A DNA stretch of 64,000 nucleotides from Cantharellus purpuraceus (Eukaryota; Basidiomycota; Agaricomycetes; Cantharellales; Hydnaceae): assembly GCA_025174535.1 (NCBI GenBank), contig JALBUN010000032.1:62001-126000 (forward strand), given 5' to 3'. Of this stretch, positions 12,799 to 24,825 are shown in pieces; within the stretch, counting starts at the first letter, position 1, and each line of letters opens with the position of its first letter. The position numbers and the translations under genes are program-made. The notes under the pieces are model-generated. The model searched no databases, was not told where the DNA came from, and saw nothing but the letters and a program-made list of their open reading frames with translations.

Positions 12799-14380
12799 AT
12801 GGATCCTGATGCCATAGTTTCCAACCCAGGCTGTTGGTGAACTAGCCGTCTTCAGTCATCCTCCTCTCACTGTCCTTACTTACAGTTGCACCTACGAAGT
12901 ATGGGACAGTTGCGGCGCTTGCCGTGGTTGTCTATGACTACGGTCAGTTGGTGGCAGTATTATCCGGGCTTGGCTGACACACCACTGCACTGGTAGGCCT
13001 TACATTTGATGCCGAGGCATGTGTTGACTTAACTTGCCCGGCAATGATCTTGACAACATATCTTGTTGTAGGTCGAACTCGTATGGAAACGCAGCTGGTC
13101 CTTTGGAAAGGGACTCTATCTATTTGTATATATTCCTGGTGACATCATAATCATCCTGATAGCCTAGTTCTTCTTCCAGAATCGCTACTTTATTGCGCTT
13201 ATTTTTGACGTGATTGGTACGCTTTGTGCTGCGTAATGCGGATGAGGCTGTAGTGTATTAACAACGCATGTGCAATTAGTGAGGTTTCTCGATTCTCCGT
13301 CACCCCAGGTGAGATGATAGTTTACTTCTTTAAATATTCTTCTAATCTTTTCGAAGTTGTATGTATCGCCATCGTCTTTAAAACCCATCTGTGCTCTGAG
13401 GTGGTTTAAAACACTAGTTGCCTAAGTTTCCAGTGGTGGGAAATGTCATCGTATGTCCACACTTTGCTTGGCAGTCGTTGGTCTACCTCTGACGAACAAA
13501 AAAACAAATGAATGCAGGGAGCTTATTGCTGTCGTCAGCGCAGAAAGTACATGAATTATTCTCCCATGTCATATGCATCCAATACTGACAATCACGGACT
13601 TAGTCATCCTCATATCACGGGTATGTATTTTTCTTCTTAAGAAACAATTGGTAACAGTCATTCCATCGCCCTTTTCAGATCCACGCAGTCTATGGAAACA
13701 GCAGAAGATTGCTTACAGTGATGATTCCGCTCTTACTGGCAGACATAGCCGCTACTTTACTGATTCCGTTATTGGCGATGCCAAAGCCTGAGCGTGAGAC
13801 ACATACTGTTCGATACCCTTCTCATCTCACATGTTCTCAGCTGCCGTTGGGAGAGTAAGCGGGTTGACGGGTTGCAACACCTCAGCACGTTCACCCAAAT
13901 TCTTTATTTCTTGGCTCCCTTCGGTTATCTTCGAAACAATTTTGATGTTCCTCATGGTATATAAGGGCTGGACGATTTTCAGGATTAAAAAAAACAACAA
14001 TTTATTACACCTGATCATTAGAGACAGGCATGTCCTGTTTTCTTAAGCTCTTGATTACACCCACTAATTTCATACAGTCTTTTCTACTTTTTGAGGTAAG
14101 ACTGGAAGTCTGTCGTACAGCCTTGTGCTAAACAATTCCATCAGCATCCTGATCGCCCTGCTGGTGAATTGCATTCTCTGGGCTATGCCTGCAAGACTAA
14201 ACATGACACTGGAGGAGTGAGTCTAAAGTTCGACATCGACCTCTCATGCATTTGACTGACATGTTTATGGTCAGCTGGACAATTGCCGCACCATGTATAG
14301 TGGGCAGTCGCCTGCTTCTTAACCTGCGTGAAAGATTCTTCAAGAAGCCAGGAGATTCGTCGATGGAAACCACCCTTTGA
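12799..14380 (+). CDS. DUF6533 family seven-helix membrane protein, copy A
   Basis: The start ATG is at 12799 and the stop TGA at 14378-14380. Exons follow the DUF6533 pattern of Agaricomycetes: a KYGTVAALAVVVYDY helix, a short exon ending in DAE, then VELVWKRSWSFGKGLYLFV, an exon containing NRYFIALIFDV, one containing IHAVYGNSRRLLTVMIPLL (helix 4 region), one with the conserved Cys and FFISWLPSVIFETILMF helix, then LVLNNSISILIALLVNCILW and a C-terminal tail with IVGSRLLLNLRE. The intron after DAE (about 13017-13072) starts with GC, not GT, and the same GC donor is present in copy B. All the expected helices are present in order and I see no stop inside the exons I can define, so the gene may be intact, although the exons between 13140 and 13620 are not all pinned down. 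The family has no known biochemical function; it is presumed to lie in a membrane. Confidence 0.75.
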
Positions 14381-15014
14381 GTCTATATTTACATCAGTGA
14401 CAAACATCAAATGTCAATATTCAATCTGCTATGTTCAAGCCTTGAGTGACCTGCGGTTTACACGACTCATGACATCGCGTGGCATGACAAAAGCAAGAGA
14501 CGTGGGATGTGCATACCTACAGTTTGGCGCGTGCGAAGACTGGTCAGTGCCGCATGTGATGTGGCCATTAGGGTCAAAATTTGGTCGAGCATTGAACGTC
14601 AATCTATGAAGTCATTCTCATGCCTGTAGTCAGCCAGATAAACAATCATATCAACGTGAGGCCTGGGTCAATGGGGGCCTATGTAGAGTGTACTAACTTT
14701 GGCTTCCCTCGACACCGCCTCCCACGTGATGCGAATGACCTGCCTGTTAGTACCTGAGTGAAGGCTAGTGCTTTGGACTTGGAAATAAAATGGTGGATTG
14801 ATCAACTGCCAGCGGTATGAGTTCTTCAAGTTCTTATCAAGAATAGTCACCATGTCCAGTGCTCGTGCCAGATTTGTGTTTCTGCCGATGACAGTGGATG
14901 TACCACGCTTGGACAGTCTTCTAATGGGCGATCATTCTCTCTCATATTAAAACATTTATCTGTGTGATAAGGGTAAAGCTCCATTACCTCTTCCCTCACT
15001 TTCTACCGTCTCTG
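14381..15014. other. Spacer between tandem DUF6533 copies
   Basis: This stretch follows copy A and precedes copy B. Open frames are short and show no family signature on either strand. It should contain the copy A terminator region and the copy B promoter, but I see no clear TATA box. Confidence 0.5.
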
Positions 15015-16148
15015 ATGAGTTCTGACATTGAAGCTTACGTCGCTGGCTGTCAGTAAAAAAATGGCATGGGGCTCGCTTTTCTCATTAGCTTTGCCTACAG
15101 ATGCACCAGCAAAGTATGGCACAGTTGCGGCGCTCGTTGTAGTTGTCTATGACTATGGTCAGAGCATGACTGTGGTCAATAATGAATCCTTGGCTAACGC
15201 AATTTTCTCCAGTTCTGACGTTTTCAATACCGAGGCATGTATAACGCCCCGAGTGACGGAAAATGACGTTGAGATACTTCGCTGCAGGTCGATTTCGTAT
15301 GGCGTCGCGGCTGGTCATTTGGGAAAGCCCTTTTCTTTCTTGTACGTGTTACCAGCTATACATCCCTACTAGCTATCTCATGTATATCATACTTATCGCG
15401 AACCAATTCTCTTAGAATCGATACTTTGGCTTATTCACCCTTCTTTTCGACACGACCTGTATGTGTGCATAGTCCTCCTGCTACGATTACACTAACAGCA
15501 TTCACCCGTGTAATCAGTAATGTTTCTTGACACTATCGTATCAGGTGAGATTGTGATGTGTCTCCCTTGCACATAGCGTCTAATGTTTTTGTAGTTGTGC
15601 GTATCATAGCATGATTGTCTTGTACTCATATGGATGATCTGAGTGCCATTCAAAACAAGTTGCCAGAATTTACATTGGTGGGAACTTACTTCGTGAGTGT
15701 AGACATTCCTTAGAAGGCTTAGGAACACGTTCATGGCCTTAGCCATGAGATACGTGTATCAAGCCTATCCACTCTCCACAAACATCATGATCACTCTGAT
15801 GCTTGATTCTAAATACAGCGAGGTTATTGCTATAATCAGTGCAGAAAGTATGGTTCAGCTATGTTTGGTACATATATTATTACTCATCGTCAGATATACA
15901 GTTATCCTTATAATTCTAGCACGTCGTTATTTCCTGAACCATCATTACTGGGCTTACTTTCTCCCTTTCCAAGATACACACAATCGAGGTTTGCTTCTCC
16001 TATTGATTGTGCTCTTGTTGAGGGTAGTTATCAGTTCGATGCTGCTTGCAGTGCCACATTGGTGGATACAGAGGGAGTGTTCAGAGCCCTGGGTACCAGG
16101 TATGTTGCAGGGTCTATGTCACTGCTGATGACCACCAGCTCATGAGCA
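15015..16148 (+). pseudogene. DUF6533 family protein, copy B, 3'-truncated
   Basis: The ATG at 15015 opens a short first exon (MSSDIEAYVAGCQ). The next exon reads KYGTVAALVVVVYDY, nearly the same as copy A, then an exon ending in FNTE with a GC donor at about 15235, then VDFVWRRGWSFGKALFF, then NRYFGLFTLLFD, and farther on SEVIAIISAES and a hydrophobic GLLLLLIVLLLRVVISSML helix. The order matches copy A, so the two are tandem duplicates, but the last third (the conserved Cys, the WLPSVIFE helix and the RLLLNLRE tail) is absent. Sequence similarity ends close to the solo LTR at 16154, and on the other side of that LTR the sequence is unrelated. Confidence 0.7.
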
Positions 16149-16153
16149 TAGAG

Positions 16154-16699
16154 TGTTATGACCATATTCATTAACATCCAGATCCCCGTCCGATCCACTC
16201 AGATCCCCGCGTGTATGAGATCTATACTCCATTTGGAAACCGCCACGTCTCCATCTACCTGTCCAATTGTCACCACCGATTCCACCCATCCGTCTCCGGT
16301 TCCGATTGATGCATCAGCATCACCATAGGAACCCAGACATCCATCCCCATTGGACTTGGACATACTCATGTAAGGCCGTTGGCCTCAGAGACCCATCACT
16401 GGAGTAATTATTATTAGATTTCAAATATGTATTTAAGTTGCCTGACTGGGGACTTCATTCCCCAGTTCAAATATTGAATCATGCCTAGTTCCTAAGTCCA
16501 ATCCTAACTCTCTAAGTTGTACTCCATCTCTGAAATCTCAGACACCGGTATTAGTGAGGGCACAGCACATAAGCTGAAGCCAAGTCTGTTCCAACCCCCA
16601 TGATGTACTCTGACTCTGACGAAACCTCCAACCCCCATGACGTACTCTGACTCTGATGAAACCTCCAACCCAACCCCCAATCGGACCTAGTGCATAACA
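16154..16699 (+). mobile_element. Solo LTR, family A (Ty3/gypsy)
   Basis: It begins TGTTATGACC and ends GTGCATAACA, so it has TG...CA ends within a TGTTA/TAACA inverted repeat. It is flanked by a perfect 5-bp target duplication TAGAG (16149-16153 and 16700-16704). The same LTR occurs at 18001, 24275, 28570 and 34161. No internal sequence follows it, so it is a solo LTR left after LTR-LTR recombination. Orientation is that of element 2. Confidence 0.93.
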
Positions 16700-16830
16700 T
16701 AGAGCCACATGTGGCAAGGGTGACAGGACACTTGTGTTTCTGAATTTCTCAGCTCAGTCATATGTGTTTTTGTAAGCAAGGGTCTAATCCTTTTACTATA
16801 TCAGCTTGTAAGGTCAGACTTAGTTCACAC

Positions 16831-17079
16831 CAACACAGAACTCAACCAAGATATATTGGTTATGCTATGTGCAACAGTGGTGTGGTAAAATCTAAGTTAC
16901 TCTAACTACACGTGGACCCACACATATATTTGGGTCCACTTGATTATATAATAACTGTACATATGCACCCTATGGGTGCATATATCTATCAATAAAAGCA
17001 GCACTCCTTAAGGGAATGCTGTATATACTAATATTAATATATACTACTCTATAGTAAGTATGTACCTAGGGTGCTTACA
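16831..17079 (-). mobile_element. LTR-like sequence, family D
   Basis: On the minus strand this starts TGTAAGCACC and matches the sequence at 54327-54562 with moderate divergence, including the GGGTCCAC and TTGGTTGAGTTCTGTGT blocks. It is more decayed than the family A LTRs and I could not find a target duplication. The interval 16705-16830 shows nothing recognisable. Confidence 0.6.
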
Positions 17080-17125
17080 CAGCTATAAGTTGTGAATACA
17101 TAATTTCTTTGTTAGCTCTGTTAGA

Positions 17126-18000
17126 TTGAATATCCATTGTTTCAATCACATGGAGACTGGTGGTTTCTGGCCACCCTTGAGGGAGCTCACCATATGGATG
17201 TTTGCTCCCATTGTAATCTCCCCACCTGGTGGGTTCCTGTGCTGTCATGACAGGGTTTACCCATGCTACTATGCCAATGACTCCCCAACAGAGAGTCATC
17301 CCAACTACATCTATGTAAATGCAGATGAATGTCTCGACCCTGAAGGAGAACTGCTCCCCACGGAATGATTTGTTGAGATCAGAACAGCAGCAGTCACCTT
17401 AAGGTGACTGCTCAAGAAAAAAGAAAACAGAGTGCTAGAAGCTGAAGCACTTAATATCCAAACAGAATCATTGAATGATGATTCTAATTTCTCTAAAGAA
17501 ATAGAGGACGTTGGAGTGATGTCATCAGATGATGATGGAACACCATTGCAATCCCATGTTAAGCATGGGATCAACCTTGTGCAGATTGTACGAGGTACAT
17601 ATAGAAAGGATACTGTCCTTTCTAAGGTGCTGAAGCACCTAAGGAACACACACAATTTGGTATGCATGATGGTCTAATATGGACCAAAAATATATACAGT
17701 AGTTGGCCATTTTGGTCAACTAAAAACCATGAATTACATTTGATGGTTGTACTGGTGGTCAAGCATGACCACTGATGTTGAATCATTCTGTACTTTGTGT
17801 GTGAAGCGCCAAATGAATAAAGACAGTATGAAGAAACCCATAGGGCTTCTTCATAGCTTGCCAGTACCAGAGCGGCCCTGGCAATCAATAGGTATGGATT
17901 TTATGGGTCCATTACTAAAATTGAATGACTATGACTACCTACTGGTAGTCATAGATCACTTCACATTGCAGGTACATATAATACCTATGAACATGTGTAA
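17126..18000 (+). pseudogene. Integrase-region remnant of a Ty3/gypsy pol
   Basis: From about 17432 the plus strand reads as gypsy pol with stops: a segment ending VLKHLRNTHNLVCMMV, then the HHCC zinc-binding region (VGHFGQLKT then CTLCVKRQ), then the start of the integrase core (WQSIGMDFMGPL, the first catalytic Asp, then YDYLLVVIDHFT). It stops where the element 1 LTR begins at 18001, so it was cut by that insertion or by a rearrangement. The preceding 17126-17368 frame is unrecognised. The neighbouring family D LTR lies in the opposite orientation, so the two need not belong to one element. Confidence 0.7.
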
Positions 18001-18516
18001 TGTTACGCACTAGGTCCGATTGGGGGTCAGAGATTGGGTTGGAGGTTGGGTCAGAGTTGGAGTATGTTGTGGGGGTTGGAACAGACTTGGCTTCAGCTTA
18101 TGTGCTGCACCCTCACTAATACTGGTGTCTGAGATTTCGGAGATGGAGTACAACTTAGAGAGTTAGGATTGGACTTAGGAACTAGGCGTGATTCAATATT
18201 TGAACTGGGGAATGAAGTCCCCAGTCAGGCAACTTAAATACATATTTGAAATCTAATAATAATTACTCCAGTGATGGGTCTCTGAGGCCAACGGCCTTAC
18301 ATGAGTATGTCCAAGTCCAATGGGGATGGATGTCTGGGTTCCCATGGTGATGCTGATGCATCAATCGGAACCGGAGACGGATGGGTGGAATCGGTGGTGA
18401 CAATTGGACAGGTAGATAGAGATGTGGTGGTTTCCAAATGGAGTATAGATTTCATGTGCATGGGGATCTGAGTGGATCGGACAGGGATCTGGGCGTTAAT
18501 GAATATAGTCATAATA
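18001..18516 (-). repeat. 3' LTR of element 1, family A
   Basis: The plus strand starts TGTTACGCACTAGG and runs to about 18516 (CATAATA, where CATAACA is expected, so one terminal base has changed). It is the reverse complement of the LTRs at 28570 and 34161, and the sequence to its right matches the sequence to the left of the element 2 3' LTR. The terminal part carries the CCAACC-rich minisatellite typical of this LTR. Confidence 0.9.
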
Positions 18517-18618
18517 GTATCTCTCCATTTAAGGCCAAGCCCCTGAGGCCTCATGTCCATGGATTGAATAGGTGAGATGGTTGGGTGCAGTCGGAGTTAT
18601 ACTGGGGGTCTGGAGGCA

Positions 18619-18625
18619 TATAAAA
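18619..18625 (+). promoter_or_regulatory. TATA box of the antisense cargo gene, element 1
   Basis: TATAAAA lies 33 bp before the cargo gene ATG at 18658 and about 100 bp inside the 3' LTR. The same TATAAAA is at the equivalent place in element 2 (34052-34058, minus strand). Its position suggests that the cargo gene has its own promoter. Confidence 0.6.
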
Positions 18626-19220
18626 GGAGGGGCATGATTGAGGTCTTATCCTCAACGATGTCAAACCCTTTGGCAAGCATGAGCATGGCCGAGCTTGAGC
18701 AGTTGCTCTTGGCCTGATGGAAGGAAGAGGAAGAGGAGTGGAGATGGAAAGAGGAGGAGGAAGCAGAACGGAGATGGAAGGAGGAGGAGGAGGTGGAATG
18801 GAGATGGAAGGAGGAGGAGGAGGCAGAACGGAGATGGAAGGAGGAGGAGGAGCAGAGACGGAAAGAGGAAGAGGAAGCAGAATGGAGATGGAAGGAGGAG
18901 GAGAAGGCAGAACGGAGATGGAAGGAGGAGGAGGAGTGGAGACGGAAGGAGGAGGAGGAGCGGAGACAGAAAGAGGCGGCAGAGATAGAATGGAGAAGGA
19001 AAGAGGAGGAAGCGAAAACCAAGGGAGCCTGCAGGGTCAAGGAACTTGCGGCCGCAATGGAGGCCATGAGACTGAAGGAAGTGGAGGAGCAGGCGCACAA
19101 GCTAGAAGCCACCATGGAGGTAGAGGAGGAGGTGACTGGGGCAGGGGCGACCAGCCACCCAGGAAGTCCGAGTGTGCCAATATGGGCAGGGACTCCCAAG
19201 GTCGCCATCATTTCCACTAT

Positions 19221-19785
19221 GACGCTTGTTCAGAAATACAACAAATACGTATGTACAACCTATTTTCCTCAAATTTTATACAATACACTTCAATTCAAAC
19301 TTATTTTCATATTTCAACATGATTCTCAAATTTTACACAATATACTAGATTAAAACATATTTTGATATTTTGGCATAATTCTCAAAAATAATTGTTTTTT
19401 CCCCATTTAGTGGTGGCAACTCCCTTGAGGGAACATCCAAATATCATTGATTCTTTCTTATACAATACTTGTAACATAATTTGACCTATCTTTAATCCCC
19501 ACCTGGTATTTGTATATCTAAATAACCTATATAATACCAATTATATTCATATATACATTCCTATTATATCCATGTAAATAATTATGTTCATCTCAACCAA
19601 ATATCTTATCTTTTAAAGTTTATTAAAATATAGAATATATGTTTATATTTATGAAAATTTCACACATCCGAAATCTTTGAAGATATCCAAATTGTAACTC
19701 CCTGGCTTTATGTATCATTGAAATCCTGATGTATATCTCCTATACATCAGAATATTGTATACTGACATGATTCCGAACAAGCGTC
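19221..19785 (+). mobile_element. MITE-like element, copy 1
   Basis: This 565-bp AT-rich element has terminal inverted repeats GACGCTTGTTC and is flanked by TAT on both sides (19218-19220 and 19786-19788). It has no coding capacity. Copies 2 and 3 have exactly the same length and almost the same sequence. The TA-containing 3-bp target suggests a Tc1/mariner or PIF/Harbinger-type non-autonomous element; the sequence alone does not decide between them. Confidence 0.88.
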
Positions 19786-19941
19786 TATGCGGATGGAGAC
19801 AACTCGTCCGATAACTGTCCCTGCAGCAGACTCGTCGTTATGTCCGCCGGCACGGCCATTATTTGGGTTGGGTGCGGCTGAGGAAGATGAAGCAGCGGAG
19901 GCAGAGAGGGCAGAGGTAGAGGCAGATCCTGATGCCAATAT

Positions 19942-20506
19942 GACGCTTATTCAGAAATACAACAAATACGTATGTACAACCTATTTTCCTCAAATTTTAT
20001 ACAATACACTTCAATTCAAACTTATTTTCATATTTCAACATGATTCTCAAATTTTACACAATATACTAGATTAAAACATATTGTGATATTTTGGCATAAT
20101 TCTCAAAAATAATTGTTTTTTCCCCATTTAGTGGTGGCAACTCTCTTGAGGGAACATCCAAATATCATTGATTCTTTCTTATACAATACTTGTAACATAA
20201 TTTGAACTATCTTTAATCCCCACCTGGTATTTGTATATCTAAATAACCTATATAATACCAATTATATTCATATATACATTCCTATTATATCCATGTAAAT
20301 AATTATGTTCATCTCAACCAAATATCTTATCTTTTAAAGTTTATTAAAATATAGAATATATGTTTATATTTATGAAAATTTCACACATCCGAAATCTTTT
20401 AAGATATCCAAATTGTAACTCCCTGGCTTTATGTATCATTGAAATCCTGATGTATATCTCCTATACATCAGAATATTGTATACTGACATGATTCCGAACA
20501 AGCGTC
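19942..20506 (+). mobile_element. MITE-like element, copy 2
   Basis: This is a 565-bp copy with one change in the left terminal repeat (GACGCTTATTC), flanked by TAT at 19939-19941 and 20507-20509. It lies only 156 bp from copy 1, in the same gene and the same orientation. Confidence 0.88.
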
Positions 20507-23500
20507 TATGGAAATGTGGAGCCTGAGGCGGGTGTGGATGTTGGGACAGATGTGGAGCCAGATCTGACCTTGAATTGTTATGAGGAGATGGCTTGGGTAG
20601 CCACGGTCGAGGCTTGCAAAAGAGCAGAGCTTTATGCTGCTACCACCAAGAAGAACCTCAATGTTGCGGTCTTTTCATTGAAGGCATACCCGAGTGCTGA
20701 TATGGAGAAGCAGGAGGCAGATCGGAGGGTCATATGGTGCAAGGTGGAGAGTTGCGTGTTGACAACCTGTAAGAAGGAGCTGTGTGTCGCTAGGTTGGTG
20801 ATCCAGCTTCGCAAGCGCAAGATGGAGAAGGCGGCGGCAGAACAGCAGGACAAGGAGGAGGAGAGGGAACACTTGGAGGCCACATTGAGAAGGGGCAGAC
20901 CACCCAAGGCTCTGGCTCCAGCAGAGCCATTTGGTGGGCCCGGTGTAACTTGCAACTTGTGTCGTGACGTGGGTGTGGAGTGTGTGTGGCCTACTGGCCC
21001 AACTCACCGCCTTCGGTCCTGTGATCATTGTTGGGGTCGGAAAGAAGGGTGTAGGATCGATGGAAAGTTCGATCCCTGGAGTCGGAGCGTCAAGCCTCAA
21101 CTAGTGGTACAAGGAGGGGTGGAGAGAGAAACAGAAGGTCATCTGACCAAAAAGCGGCGGATGGAGACGGGTGCTGTGGCAGCTGGGGGTAGCGGTGTCA
21201 GATTGGAAGGGGCAACGACTGGTGCAGGTACAGGGCATGTCTCTGTGCCCAATAGTACTGTGGGCCAGCTTATCTGGCTGGTTAACCTTCAGTCGGAGCA
21301 CCTCTGGTGGACAGAGGGGTTACTAGTGGACTTGGTGAAGATGATGAAATGGAGGTTCTGGAGGGTCGTTGGACGGCCAAGTTACGTCGGCTGCGGAAGT
21401 TCATGGCCCCTGTGGACGAGGATTCAGACATGGGGGATGAAAAAGATTGGGCGTCAGATGTAGAGAGTGATGATGAGTTGGAGACGGAGCCTGAGGTGGA
21501 CAAGGGAAAGGGAAAAAGGAAATGCAATGTATAAAAAATGAAAATGAAAATGATTATAAATTTTGGAGCGGAGAAAAATGAGGTGGAGTGATTCCTTTGG
21601 AGTTTTTTGGGCAGGCTTGTTGTTTCCCTTGTGACTTGTAATAAAATGACGATGCAAAATAATAGAATTAGCATTAGTAATCAAACTTAAAGATTCATAA
21701 GAGGGCCAGGTTTGTCTGGATAAGCGGAGTGAAAGTCGGAGATGGATTCAGATGCATGACCGGGTTCGGACGCGGAGATCCACGAGGACTCTTCATCGGT
21801 GCCTTCGTATCCAGTCCATTTGACTGAGTACTCGATGGTTGATCTTCGAGTCCAGGATCTCAGATATCTGATATTCATTGTCTCCTTTGATGATGATTGG
21901 GGGAGGTGGGGGTTGCATGCGACTGGAGATCTTGTTCATAGTAGCGGGTTTGAGCATTGATATATGGAAGACCAGATGAACTGCTCAGAAGTGGTCTGGG
22001 AGGTGGAGGGTGAAGGACCTGCTGCCTGCACGAGCAATGACCTCATAAGGACCTAAGAATTTCTTGGAGAGTTTCTTCGATGGATGGGTGGTCCAGAAGT
22101 GTTCAGCCTTAATGAATACTTTGTCTCTGATTTGCAGGTCCGGAGCTGGAATGCGGCATTGGTCTGCGGGGACTTGATGTTGTTTCTAGGTATTGGAGAT
22201 GGTTTCTTGGAGATGTTGGTGTAGTTGGTCAAGGTCGGTTACGAATTGGCGGGCTTTGGTTGAGGCAAGTTCTTTCTCAGGGGTGGACGGAGATGTTCGG
22301 ATGATAGCATTTATTAGCAAAGAATGGAGAGATGCTGGTAGTCACATTCAGAGCATTGTTGTAGGCAAACTCTGTGATCGGAAGTAGATCAGCCCAGTTG
22401 TCTTGTTGATAGTTACAATAGATTCAGAGATATTGTTCCAGGGACTGATTCATTCGTTCCGTTTGTCCGTCTCCTTCAGGGTGGTATCTGGAGGTGAAAT
22501 GAAGCTTCATGTTGAGAGCCTTTCCTAATGTGCAGAAGAAGGAGGACACAAACTCTGAGCCCCAATCAGACATGACATGCGATGGGACTCTGTGTTTAGA
22601 GAATACATGGAGAACAAACAATTTAGCTAGTGAGGTGGAGGTGATGGTGTCATGCATTGGAATAAATAGTGATTGTTTAGTGAACCTGTCGACAATCATG
22701 AGTATGGTGTCATATCCGAGCGATGGGGGGAGCTTCTCTATGAAATCCATGGAGATGGAGTTCCATGGTTGCTCCGGGATCAGAAGTTGCTTAAGCGTTC
22801 CGTAGGGTTTGTGCCTTTGCGATTTTGAGCGCATACATGTGGTGCAGGAGTTACAGTAGTGTTGAATGTATTCTCGCATTTTTGGCCATACATAGTCTCA
22901 TTGGATTAATCCTTGTGTGCAATTTTGCCCGAAGTGGCCAGAGATCAGGTGATCATGATAATACTGCAAAACTCGGAGTCGGAGACCATTGGCATCAGGG
23001 ACGTATATCCAGTTGTTGTGTTGGAGGTGTCCTTCAGGGTCAAGTGACCATTTCAGATTGGAAGGGTTGTCCAAGTGTTTAACTGCAATAGGATCAGATT
23101 GGAGTGATGAGCAGATGTCAGAGCAGAGTTGGTTGAGGTCCATAATGGTGACGGCTCGAAGGGTGGGAGTCATGAGGGTGGATGCTCGTAGGGATGATGC
23201 CAGCTGCTCATTAGTAAACATGGGACAAAAGTTGTGTGGGTTTACAGTGGCATAGTCACTACTCCCCTCTTTAGGGTAGACATCCCAGCGTCTAGTTAAC
23301 GTGTCAGGCTTTGCTCCAAGTCGACCTGGACGGAAACGGATAATAAGATTGAACTGAGATAGGTATTTGGACCTGTCTCTGGGTGAGCAGTTTTGTTGTG
23401 GAGAAGTATTCCAAGTTTTTGTGGTCAGTTATGATGTCCACCGGATCAGAGGGGCCTTCAAGGTAGTGTCTCCATATCTGGAAGGCTTCATATATGGCAA

Positions 23501-24274
23501 GGAGCTCTTTGTCATGGACGTCATAGTTCAGTTCAGGGGGCGTAAATGTACGTGAGTGAAAAGTGATCAGATGGACTTGTCCGTTGTCCAGAGAGATGAT
23601 GGACAGGATCATGGCAAGTGCATAGTCGGAGGCATCGGTCTCTAATAGGATAGGAATGTCTGGAACTCAATGAGTCAGTATCAGAGCGGAAGTAAAGGCC
23701 TTTTTCAAGGTCTCAAAGCTCTGTCTACATTCATCAGTGAAATTCCATTGGATACCCTTCCTAGTGAGTCAGGTGAGTGGAATGGTGATATTGGAGTAGC
23801 TGTGAATGAAGCAGCGGTAGAAGTTGGCAAACCCTAGGAAGGACTGTATGTCCTTGACTTTCCATGGTTCTGGCCATTCCTGTATAGCTTTGATTTTGTC
23901 ATCAGACATTGTCAATCTTGCCAGGAGAGCCTAGGTATTTGACCAAGTCGGAGTGGAATTCACATTTGTCAGTGCGGGCGAAGAGGCCATGTTTTCGGAG
24001 ATGTTGGAGTACCTCTTGGACATGTGTCCAATGTTCTTCTTCGTTGTCCAAATGTACCAAAATGTTGTCTAAGTAAATGAGGACAATCACATCAAGGAGG
24101 TCGGTGAAGGTATCATTCATGAACCTCTGGAAGGTGGTCGGAGCATTGGTTAGTCCAAAGGGCATGACGCACCACTGGAAAGATCCATATTGTGTGTGGA
24201 AAGTCATTTTCCATTCATTGCCTTCTTGGATGCGGACTAGATGGTAGGCATATCGGAGATCTATTTTGGAATAG

Positions 24275-24825
24275 TGTTATGACTATATTCATTAACATCC
24301 AGATCCCCGTCCAATCCACTCAGATCCCCATGCATATGAAATCTATACTCCATTTGGAAACCGCCCTCTCCATCTCCCTGTCCGATCATCACCGCTGATT
24401 CCACCCATCCGTCTCTGGTTCCGATTGATGCATCAGCATCACCATAGGAACCTGGACATCCATCCCCATCGGACTTGGACATACTCATGCAAGGCTGTCG
24501 GCCTCGGAGACCCATCACCGGAGTAATTATTATTAGATTTCAAAATATGTATTTAAGCTGCCTGACTGGAGACTTCATTCCCCAGTTCAAATATCGAATC
24601 ACACCTAGTTCCTAAGTCCGATCCTAACTCTCTAAGTTGTACTCCGTCTCCGAAATCTTGGACACTGGTATTAGTGAGGGTGCAGCACATAAGCTGAAGC
24701 CAAGTCCGTCCTGACCCTCACAACGTGCTCCAACTCCAACCCAACCTCCAACCCAACCTCTGACCCAAACTCCGACCCAAACTCCGACCCAAACTCCGAC
24801 CCCCAATTGGACCTAGTGCGTAACA
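24275..24825 (+). mobile_element. Solo LTR, family A, inside RT of element 1
   Basis: It begins TGTTATGACT and ends GTGCGTAACA, with a perfect target duplication AATAG (24270-24274, 24826-24830). Excising it with one AATAG rejoins the RT reading frame. It lies in the opposite orientation to element 1. Confidence 0.94.

Larger units (their letters stand above)
18658..21534 (+). pseudogene. Antisense cargo gene of element 1: coiled-coil, zinc-cluster-like protein
   Basis: This plus-strand gene lies between the end of pol and the 3' LTR of element 1 and is antisense to pol. It encodes a start (MSNPLASMSMAELEQLL), a long Glu/Lys/Arg-rich coiled coil of repeated RRKEEEE units, a middle region, and a cysteine-rich block: CNLCRDVGVECVW then CDHCWGRKEGC, that is Cx2Cx6C followed by Cx2Cx6C. 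This resembles the Cys patterns of fungal zinc-cluster proteins but is not a standard Zn(II)2Cys6. A leucine-rich NLQSEHL helix and an acidic tail follow. The copy is broken by a TGA soon after the start (a CGA codon in element 2) and by two MITEs (19221-19785, 19942-20506), each flanked by TAT; removing them rejoins the reading frame. Function is unknown; a nucleic-acid-binding accessory protein is an inference. Confidence 0.75.

Noticed and set aside
16831..18000. Family D LTR and the adjacent integrase remnant as one element
   Set aside because: Their orientations conflict, and no second LTR or target duplication is present.
18695..19098. Long Arg-, Gly- or Leu/Ser-rich frames on both strands
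   Set aside because: They are shadow frames of the repetitive coiled-coil region of the cargo gene; the same is true at 33430-34126.
19218..19788. MITE target duplication taken as TA only
   Set aside because: With TA the inverted ends are offset by one base; TAT flanks give symmetrical ends in all three copies, although a TA-target origin cannot be ruled out.
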